A stretch of DNA of 64,000 nucleotides. Source: Fomes fomentarius (taxonomy: Eukaryota; Basidiomycota; Agaricomycetes; Polyporales; Polyporaceae). The notes below the pieces were generated by a model. It did not search any database, was not told where the DNA came from, and saw only the letters and a list, made by a program, of their open reading frames with translations. The stretch is taken from assembly GCA_022606135.1 (NCBI GenBank), contig JABYQN010000002.1, forward strand, positions 3,100,001 through 3,164,000, written 5' to 3'. Position 1 is the first letter of the stretch. Each line of letters opens with the position of its first letter. The translations under genes were made by a program, and so were the position numbers. Shown piece by piece: positions 56,002 to 64,000 of the stretch.

Positions 56002-57776
56002 TCATGGACGTTTACCGGTGAACCACGACAGGCAAACGCTGCCAACACCGGAGATGTATACTCTCGCGTTGAGGCGACAGACCTGTGATGAAGTATCACA
56101 CACAAGTCACGATCAGTCAGACAGAGTTCCGCGGAATTAGAGCCGTATGGGACGTACGGTGTCGGCGACTTCTACCTTGCGGAAGTCGACGTGCAAGTCG
56201 CCGTTCGGTGCACGAGTGATGGAGTTCAGTTCGCCGAACGACTGCGATGTTCCCGTCAGCTTCTCCCAGACAGATGAAAGATGATTCATCAGAGACTCAC
56301 CTCACACCATCTTCTAGCAGCTTCGAAGCGGCGCTCATCGTCAGGCGGGATGCCACTGATTATCAGCTTTCGCTTCTTGCGGGCCTTGGGACTTGTCAAA
56401 AGGGTCGTCACGCTACCGAAATTGGTCGGGGTGGCAGGCTTCCAGGCCACAGGAGCGCCTTCAGAAGGCGACGTGACGCGATCGCGGGCGAGGACCTTGG
56501 TCGATTCTGGTGGGTCACACATGTGCGAGGCGTCGGTGGGCAGGGACCATAAGGAGGGTGACGAGCCAAAAATAGTCGTAGATGAGTGCGAACGGATAGA
56601 ACCAAAATACATCCTGCGGTGGGCATCGGATGACGTGCGCGTATAAGTGGTGGAGGAGCCCGAATGTGTCGCACTGGACTCGGTGCTAGGCCGCGGCGGG
56701 GGTGAGCCGGCCTCGCTTTCCTCCGGAGGAGGAGGTGGAGGAGGTGGGGGAGAAGGGGGCGAGGCGTGCCCCGCCATAGACGGACGACTGAACTTCCATG
56801 CTGATGTTTTCGCCGGAGTGGCTGGCGGCTCGGTATGTTCTGGTCGCGCGTTCCGTTGGATGGCGCTCACGGTCGATAGACTGGAGCCACGGCTGTGGGG
56901 AGCATTCTTGTCGTTGTTACGGCGGAAAGTGGATGTGGACGACGCAGGGCTGTGGGCACGTGGGCCGGTCGAGGCAGGTGCGGACGGGCGACGGGAGGCG
57001 AAGGAGAGGTGAAGGTTACGGAGCGGGGCAGACGCATGAAAGATGCCCTGGGAGTTGCGCGACTTGCGAGACGGAGGCGTGGGCGAGCTCGGAATTCTCT
57101 TGAGGCAGAGAACGCGGTCAGCGAGGAGCGCCATGGAGTCACGTGTTCGCGAAACACACCTGCGTGACATGCGCGTCCCCTCCTCGCGATGGGGGAGTCG
57201 GGCGTTCGTTTAGTTGAGTAACCTGTTCGCCAACAAAGACGTAACTGTCGACTCGTGCCACGGCTTCTTTCTGGACTTTGACTAAAGACGGGGCATCCGT
57301 CTGAGGATAGGCGAGATACGGGCTAGCCACGGCATGGTCTCGGCCGGGAGGATCGTGGCTGAGGTGGAGGTTGTCGACGGCGGCAGTGAGTTGATGTTGC
57401 TGTTCTTCGATCCAGCGGTGTGTTCTACTGAAGGTTCTCGTTCTAGAATTGTGGGAGAGCATAGAGGGAGGAGAGTCTTCGTCTTTGGGGTTCGGGGAAG
57501 CGTTGAATCTGCGGATGGTGACGGTAGAGGTGGGTGTAGGGGGCTCTATGGGTGTATATGTATGGAGGATGAGTGATAGTGGTATGGAATGAGGAGGCGG
57601 GGAAGGAAAAAAGGCGGGGGAATGCGTGCATACGTACCTGTCACTATAGGGCTCGGATGCATGGCGTCGGAGCGCTTTGGGGGGTATAATGCGTCTGTGC
57701 CAGTGGATACAGGGAAGTCGGTGGAGATTGCTGTTAGTGCAAGTAGAGTACGGTCGTGAGAGGCATTGTGGGTCAT
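56002..57776 (-). CDS. Pro/Ser-rich protein with C-terminal RRM-like domain, unknown function
   Basis: Start at 57776 (MTHNASHDRTLLALTAISTD). Exon 1 ends HPSPIVT. Exon 2 continues EPPTPTSTVTIRRFNASPNP, then FSRTHRWIEEQQHQLTAAVD and SYVFVGEQVTQLNERP. The large middle exon is rich in Ser, Pro and Arg with a polyproline run. The C-terminal part RKKRKLIISGIPPDDERRFE, then AARRWCESFGELNSITRAPN and GDLHVDFRKVEVADT, joins over a last intron to VCRLNARVYISGVGSVCLSW and FTGKRP. This order (ISGIP; W.ESFGEL..I; DLHVDFR) is that of a compact RRM. Reading through the last donor would instead end at 56137. I do not recognise the family. A role with RNA is inference from the RRM-like end. Confidence 0.72.
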
Positions 57777-59419
57777 CGTGAACGTCGTTGGAGTCGTAGA
57801 CGGGGAAAGAAAAGTCAAGGGGTGCGGATCATGGGGCGAGCAGAAACGGGAGGCGAAGGGGAAAGAGGGAGAAAGAGGGAAGAGGGACGTGCACGATAAA
57901 TATACTTAGGACGAGTGGACAGACGAGACGGGAGCCATAACCGGTTAGCCATGCGCTGCCTCGTCCGCTGATGGCGGCCGTCTTTTTCCTCTCTGGTCCC
58001 CGTTGACGTACTGTGGCAAAAACGTGTTTGGTCCCATCACGCGCACGCCCGTTCCCATCGATACTTGCTCTCTCCCACACCCGGCGTCCCCACCAAGACC
58101 GACACTCTCCAGACGGCGCTCGACGGTCACAGGACCGGGAACCCGCCCGCTGTCTCTCCTGCACGCAGCCCTCGGCAGATGTCCATCGTTCTATCCGCCT
58201 TTCTATCCACGCTGCATGTCATCTTATCCAGCACCGTGCGTTCTCCATCCGTCTTCACTCGACCCGCACGCGCACGCTGCCCACTAGTGCCTTGCGCCGC
58301 CGGTGCCTCAGCCCACCTTCTTTATCTCTCTCAATCCGGCACTATAATAAGTAATACTTGGTCTTCAATCGATGCCCGTCGGAGTTCGGGAATGCCTCCG
58401 CGACTGCCTTGGTCACTTTTGACGACATCAGCCATTACCCGTGCCCTTCCGTCGCACTCCCCAGGCACCCCTTGGAGCACAACGCATTCAAAGGTTGTCA
58501 TCGTCCGTTCTTCTCTCTTGAGCCATATTGCCTGCCCTCGCAGCATCGTGCGTTGCCCAGCCCAGTGTCGGTCTGTGCCAGCATTATTATTGCAAGTAAC
58601 CTCCGCGACTATTGCGCGAAGCTTCAAGCTCGCGATCACCAACTGAGAACTGATCCCGAGGCAGATCCAAGATGGGCCAAGATTGCATCGATATCGCGCC
58701 CGCATGGATCTCGGACGATGGATCCGTCGGCTAGCCCCTACCACTCTCCCGCAACTCCCACAACCCACCGAGAACGCATGCCGTCCCGCCATCCACAGGC
58801 GGCGACATCGCTCTGCAAGTGCCCATCTCTTCGTCACCAGATCGTGTGACCTGTCAAGCTTTCAAGTGGCACTGTAACCTATGCCTGATTTACCCAAACA
58901 TGAGTTCAGTGTCTACGGCGCCCATCGGGCGTGATATGTGGCGGCTGGGGGACCTTCGAGGACCGGTGATCCATAGAGCGAAGATACCTGATCGTTTGCG
59001 AAGGAGGAAGCAGCAGATGTCCCCTCCAGCGTCTCGTAGCGTGTGTGGCCAATCATTGAATGAGCATAGGCATGCGGAGACAAGTTCTCTTTCACTTCCG
59101 GGTGATGTGTTCAACACAATGGACGCCACTGAAAATGACTGATGTCCTGTTGGATGGCAGCGAAACAGGCAAACAGACACAGAATCTGCCACGGATGATT
59201 CTCAGCGCGGCCTACGACGGTCCATGTCAATCTCCAGGGTTCCCAGCACATGCAAGGCTTCCATAGACGATTGACGCGACAGATACGGCGATATGATGGC
59301 ACAGAATAATGTCTATGGATACATTCAGCGCCCCCTACATAGAAAGCACCAAAGTCAGTGCACAGTTCAAGACGCGCCAGGCAAACATGTCACCATACAC
59401 AGTGATATCACCTCGGGGC
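57777..59419. other. 1.6-kb gap without a supportable gene
   Basis: The left part is purine-rich on the plus strand, and so pyrimidine-rich upstream of the minus-strand gene, consistent with its promoter. Between 58331 and 58849 long frames are open on both strands at once, a sign of GC bias rather than coding. Nothing recognisable was found. Confidence 0.4.
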
Positions 59420-60474
59420 CTAGCCGTCCCGCTGCTGCTGTTCCCCGCGCACGTCAGACAGCCGCTCCAGGATCTTCCCAAGGATATCCTTGAACAATGG
59501 TGCGGTCGGTGTCGCCTCATATCGCTCAAGCAGGTCGAACGACCGCCTGCTCCCGCCATCCAGCAGCTCCGCGGACTCGCCCGGGCGTTCTGCCTCGGCT
59601 GCATCCAACAGCGTCACCAGCTCCGTATCGACGGGGAGGCTCCCTAGGAACGTCAGCCCCTCCCGCCGCGCCATCTCTGCTCCGCCCCCGGTCGAGAACA
59701 CGTTGCTGATCTCCCCGCAACACGGACAGACGTACCCGCTCATGTTCTCGACCAGCCCGAGCACCGGCAGCGCGGTCGCGCGCGTAAAGGAGAGGCACTT
59801 CATCGCGTCCAGCAGCGCGACCGCCTGCGGAGTCGTCACGATGACGGCTGAGATTCTGTTGTGCACGGGCGCCATGTGCTCGATGAGCGACAGATGCTCG
59901 TCGGATGTGCCTGCGGTGGAGATGTGGCACGGAGACCATGAGATATTTGAGTACGAATAGGTCTAGGGTAGGAGGTAGCGGGGGAGAGGGAGCAGGGAAG
60001 TAGAAAGGCGCGATGGCGCAGCCGGACGACAGGGGATAGTTGCCACTCACCAGGGGGCGTATCAATAACGAGGTAGTCCAACTCTCCCCACCGGACATCG
60101 CTCAGAAACTGCCTGATCATCGCGTTCTTCTTCGGCCCGCGCCAGACGACCGAGTCCTCCTTCCGCTTGAGCAGAAACCCTACGCTCATGCATGCGAGCC
60201 GCGCCTCCGCTCCGTCTGCGTACACGGGCACCCAGCCGTCGCTGCTCTGGTGCACCGGGTGGCCATCGAGGCCGAGCATCCGCGGTATTGACGGGCCAGT
60301 GAGATCAACATCGAGGATCCCGACGCGTGCAGTGGGTGATGATGCGCGCAGGGAGAGTGCGAGTTGTGTTGAGACGGAGGATTTGCCTACTCCGCCTTTC
60401 CCGGAGCAGACGATGATGATGTGCTTTACGCTTCGCAAACGGCGTCCTACTGGCGTGTCTTCTGTTGTCGTCAT
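59420..60474 (-). CDS. CFD1: Cytosolic Fe-S cluster assembly scaffold ATPase Cfd1 (NUBP2)
   Basis: Two exons, 60474-60051 and 59910-59420, join through a 140-nt intron to 304 residues, the usual length of NUBP2 proteins. The deviant P-loop is [20 protein letters not shown]. Other Mrp/NBP35 landmarks are [60 protein letters not shown] and [18 protein letters not shown]. The Fe-S-binding pair is [19 protein letters not shown] (CxxC). There is no N-terminal four-cysteine ferredoxin-like motif, which marks it as Cfd1 rather than Nbp35. Family knowledge: Cfd1-Nbp35 forms the cytosolic scaffold that builds 4Fe-4S clusters for proteins such as DNA polymerases and Rli1. It is complete and intact. Confidence 0.93.
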
Positions 60475-60750
60475 GCTGGATACCAGTTAGACGTTTTGTG
60501 AGACGTGAGAGAGGAGACAGCCCGAGTCACCGCCGGGCAGAGCATGGTGAACAGAAGTGATGATAAATCGCGACAGAATCTGCATTCTAAGCCACATACC
60601 ATATATAGCTCTGGGGCGGCTCAGGTAAGCGCTCATGCGGAACCATGTTCGAATCTGCGTTGGCTAGCCAGGTGTCATGATCAAGTCTTCAGACAAACAG
60701 AGCGTGATGCACAGCAACGATAGCAAGAGATCGTATCATACATGAAATAG
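60475..60750. promoter_or_regulatory. Region upstream of CFD1
   Basis: This 276-bp stretch between two minus-strand genes probably holds the RFC subunit 3' UTR and the CFD1 promoter. No element was recognised. Confidence 0.4.
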
Positions 60751-62203
60751 TCACACGCGGAAGAGTTCGGGCTTGTAATGCCTAGTGAAAACACGGGCCG
60801 TCAGCGCAAAGAGCACTTCAGCATGCATGGCACATCACAACTTACATTCTGCACAACCGTCCCATCAGACCTCCCAGCTGGACCAAGGTGCCCACACCCT
60901 CAAGGATGCGCATGTGTGTCCAGCCGATTTCCTAGATCGCAGATTAGCCAATGATTGTTACGCAGCAGTGGGTACTGTACCTTGATAAACTCGAGCTTGG
61001 TATACTCAGGTATCCTTCACGAGCAATGGTGAGAGGTGAATGAGACAAAGACATTTGGTGCCACCCACTCATCAAAAGTCTTCACAACTCGGAATACGGT
61101 GACCACAATGTCCACAGCACTGTAGCCCTGGTCCCACAGCTCATTGAGTTTGTCCATCGCACCGTCGATGTCGCCCTTCAAGCAAGCGCGAATCATAGCT
61201 TGCACAGTAATGGGATGTGGTTGATCGCACACTTTGAAGACATTGTCGCCAGAAACGAAGCCGAACCCAGACCATGTTGACTGAAGATTATTGATAGCCT
61301 GACGCATATCTCCTTCCGCAGTGAAGATGAGAGCCTCAAGACCCTCGTTGCTGTACTGTACCTGCGACCCGGCGGTAAGCTACACGTGCAAACATCATGG
61401 TGAGTGCACTTTACCTTCTCCGATTCGCAGATCTCTAGTAGTCGCTTCAGAACCTCTTGGTCCCGAAGCTTGGCGTATCGGAGAATGGCACAACGACTCT
61501 GAATGGGCTCAATGATTTTGTTCGACATGTTGCATGCAAGCGCGAAACGGGTGGTGTTCGCATATATTTCCATTGTCCGACGCAACGCTTGTTGTGCTCC
61601 TGCGGTCATGCTACAGGGCCATGAACAGGGTGCAGGGCAGAGAAACGTCATAGGAACGCACCTGTCGGCCTCGTCCAGGATCACAATCTTATGACGTCCT
61701 GGTGGTAACGTAACCTTCTTCTGCGCGAACGCCTTGATTTTGTTTCGTACGACGTCGATACCTCTGCCAACTTATTGGACAATGGTCCGATACCATTCAG
61801 GTGCAACACACCTCTCATCCGATGCGTTCAATTCAAGAACCCCTTCTTTGTACGCGTCTCCCAACAGTTGGTGTGCTAGGCAATGTATGCTTGTCGTCTT
61901 TCCGATACCCGGCATTCCCTGAGACGCGTCTTTAGGATTTCAGTGACGGACATACATCCCGACTCACAGATATGATTATATGTGGACAATTTCCATCCCG
62001 TGCAATCACTTTGAGGCGCTCAATAGTGTCTGTATTCCCAACAATATCGTCCAGTAGTTGTGGCCGGTACTTCTCGACCCTGGTCTGTGGTTCAGGAGGT
62101 AGGCGAACCAGGAGGAGGGAGGTACATACCATGGCAGCTCGTACGGGAGAGCACTATCAGTGCCGTTGGCGGGAGCCTTGCCCTTGGCAGTGGAGGAGGA
62201 CAT
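60751..62203 (-). CDS. RFC4: Replication factor C small subunit (Rfc4/human RFC2-like clamp loader)
   Basis: Start at 62203 ([20 protein letters not shown]). RFC boxes in order are [16 protein letters not shown] (box II), [20 protein letters not shown] (Walker A), [39 protein letters not shown] (Walker B) and [20 protein letters not shown] followed by [18 protein letters not shown] (SRC motif). The C-terminal domain reads [60 protein letters not shown] and ends HYKPELFRV at 60751. Family knowledge: this AAA+ subunit is part of the pentameric RFC, and of alternative clamp loaders, that opens PCNA or 9-1-1 rings. All motifs are intact. At least nine short introns are inferred. It is divergent from the P450. 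Confidence 0.93.
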
Positions 62204-62598
62204 CGTGAAGGCGAAGGGCGAGAAGGAATTGTGCGGCCGTGACCTGGCTCGACGCGTGACCGACGCGTCAAAGCGCAGTGACCTGTGTGACAGACGCGAT
62301 TCTGGGCGTCACAATTTCTCCACGTAGACTCGGAAGCGGCATAGTCAGACGCGGACTTGAAGCTTGAAGTTAAGATTATGGCGGCCATGCTCTTCGCTAC
62401 ATCCCCTTCCGTGCCTTCGCTCTAGCTCGACGATCTGAAACACCAACCGTCAGGCGACGTCGTGTCGAAACAACAACACATCTGAGGCGCTACTGTGCTC
62501 AACAGTATCTATCCACGCGAACTCGGCTGCTGAGTCTGCCTCTCATCTGCTATAGGTGCTCCGATCAGTCTGAGGAGGAGTACACGGAAGTTAGCACG
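62204..62598. promoter_or_regulatory. 395-bp divergent intergenic region (RFC subunit / P450)
   Basis: This gap lies between outward-facing starts and contains several GACGCGTC-type sequences near 62250-62290 (GACGCGTGACCGACGCGTC). These resemble the ACGCGT MluI cell-cycle box bound by MBF-type factors that drive S-phase genes such as clamp loaders. The box is seen directly; its function is inference. Confidence 0.5.
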
Positions 62599-64000
62599 AT
62601 GCCCGACAACGACGCTGATGCCTCCTTGGTTCTCGACCCGGTGGGCCTAGTCACGCAGTCTCCTCTTGCATTCGCCCTTCTTTTGGTCGGCCTGTACTGG
62701 ACAATCAAAATACTTCGCTCGACGACCACTTCGCGTCCTCCGCGAACGCCGTATTGGATACCATGGGTTGGCTCTGCAGTCGAGATGGGTAAGGACCCTG
62801 ACGGGTTCTTTAGTAGTATGAGGTGCGTTCTCCCTCCACTTCTCCTGTCCAACCTTGCACCGAGCATCCATCATGTAGCAAGCTACTTGGTCCCGTCTTC
62901 CGCGTCAAGACTCTGGGTCAAGAGATGATATTCGTCACGTCCCCTTTGGTGCGTCGCTCACCGAATTCGCATCCACCAATGACTGAAACGGAGATCTCAA
63001 TGACAGCTAATCAGCGCCGTCTATCGTGACTCTCAAGTATGTCCTCGGAGCTCTTGCTTTCCAGACTCCCTCCATTAACCAACCCACGGACAGAACTATG
63101 ACTTCATGTCAGTCCGCGTCCAGATGGGTGAACAGGCTTTCGCGGTCAGGAAAGCCATCGTCGGAGAACCCTATATGCTGAACCACTACATGCCCGAGCT
63201 CCATCACATGCTGCTACCAAGCAACCTAAAGCCCATGATCTCAGTGTATCTCACCAGCGTGTATGACACTCTTCTCAGCATGGTTTCAAGCATGGACGGC
63301 GCATCTGGTCCGCTGGAGACATTCATCATACCCCCTGCATATCGTGCAGGATGTCATGCCGGTTTTGGACTGGACTTCCCCGCCGAGAAGTCTTATCCCT
63401 TCTTCAAGGTCTTCGACGAGAACTTCCACCTCGTTGGGGCGGGATTACCGAAGTTTATATTGTCCAAGACTTGGAAAGCTTGGGATGACCTGGTTGACCT
63501 CTTAGAGGTATACGTCAACCAACAAGAGGAGGCTGGTGAAGACATGACTCCCTTTGTTATGGCAGCCTTGGAAGGACAAGCTCGAGGAGAATGGGTATGT
63601 GCCACGCGATGACTGTCGTAGTTCGCTTGCTCATAATACATTGCGTAGACGCGTCGCGATGTCGCTACGGTTTTGGCGTCTCAACTGTGGGCACTTCAGG
63701 CGAACGCGATCTTCACAGCTTACTGGCTCATCGCCATGCTTCTTCAGCAGTCCGATGGTCTGACACCATTGGTCGCCGAACTCGATGAGGCCAGACGTCA
63801 ATGGCAAGCTTCACACCCGTCTACTCCGCTTGGGCCGGCGTTCTTCGACAAAATCACGTCAAGCTCAAAGACGCTTCCTCTCTTAACATCCGCCATACAG
63901 GAGACCCTGCGCTACACCAGCTCCACATTCTCGATGCGCATTGTCCAGGCACCTGTCAAACTTGCAGGATACGATCTTCGTCCGGGAGACAAGGTCGTAT
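62599..64000 (+). CDS. Cytochrome P450, 3' part outside window
   Basis: Start at 62599 (MPDNDADASLVLDPVGLVTQ). A membrane anchor follows (SPLAFALLLVGLYWTIKIL), then the Pro-rich hinge PPRTPYWIPWVGSAVEMGKD. Exons continue KLLGPVFRVKTLGQEMIFVT, LISAVYRDSQ, NYDFMSVRVQMGEQAFAVRK and YPFFKVFDENFHLVGAGLPK. The I-helix region is QLWALQANAIFTAYWLIAML, and the ExxR motif is in TSAIQETLRYTSSTFSMRIV. The window ends in AGYDLRPGDKVV, before the haem-binding Cys loop. The form of the I-helix (A-N-A-x-F rather than AGxDT) and the general sequence resemble CYP7/CYP8-like sterol or lipid hydroxylases found in fungi. The exact family and substrate are inference. Confidence 0.82.

Noticed and set aside
58331..58849. 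Long overlapping open frames on both strands (163-168 codons)
   Set aside because: Both strands are open at once in GC-rich sequence, neither protein has a domain, and no splice partners were found.
1..64000. CRISPR arrays, bacterial operons, secondary-metabolite cluster or viral insertions
   Set aside because: No regularly spaced repeats, no polyketide or peptide synthase, and no capsid or integrase proteins are present. A transcription factor, an MFS transporter and a P450 occur but are far apart and separated by housekeeping genes.

Overview
This window is nuclear DNA of a filamentous basidiomycete (mushroom-type) fungus. Genes are dense and sit on both strands. Almost every gene is broken by many short introns of about 45-80 nt with GT..AG ends, and intergenic gaps are mostly 80-400 bp. 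The recognisable proteins are eukaryotic and fungal: SLA2, CWC25, RPB6, BDP1, DMC1, SURF1, CFD1 and an RFC small subunit. There are no ribosome-binding sites, operons or CRISPR arrays, and I found no credible tRNA or rRNA gene. All coding calls below were made by joining exons at splice sites so that a family-like protein results, so individual exon ends may be off by a few codons.

Layout. 1-5 kb: a PTM1-like seven-TM protein (partial), sorting nexin SNX4/ATG24 and the translesion and checkpoint HORMA protein REV7. 5-16.9 kb: a Zn2Cys6 transcription factor, an MFS drug:H+ antiporter-like transporter, the splicing factor CWC25, a small voltage-sensor-like four-TM protein, then about 2.3 kb with no convincing gene. 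16.9-27.5 kb: a Ser/Pro-rich protein, SLA2, SURF1, then a 1.7-kb gap. 27.5-37.4 kb: a coiled-coil membrane protein, a C4-zinc protein facing BDP1 across a 239-bp shared promoter, and DMC1. 38.16-39.42 kb: a non-autonomous hAT-type DNA transposon with perfect 17-bp terminal inverted repeats and a perfect 8-bp target-site duplication. 39.8-47 kb: secreted RNase T2, a SAM methyltransferase, an HST3/HST4-like sirtuin and RPB6. 47.3-64 kb: a multi-RRM protein, a bacterial-type (family I.5-like) lipase, a single-TM protein, a Pro-rich protein with a C-terminal RRM-like fold, CFD1, an RFC4-like clamp-loader subunit and the 5' two-thirds of a cytochrome P450.

How the genes relate. There is no biosynthetic cluster and no obvious new defence or mobile system. 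Most loci are single-copy housekeeping genes. Several deal with genome maintenance (REV7, DMC1, sirtuin, RFC4), transcription and RNA (BDP1, RPB6, CWC25, RRM proteins), endocytosis and sorting (SNX4, SLA2) and mitochondrial or Fe-S assembly (SURF1, CFD1). The most informative non-genic observation is the hAT element. The least understood genes are the voltage-sensor-like protein, the coiled-coil membrane protein, the C4-zinc protein, the Ser/Pro-rich protein and the two basidiomycete-type orphans at 53.6-57.8 kb.
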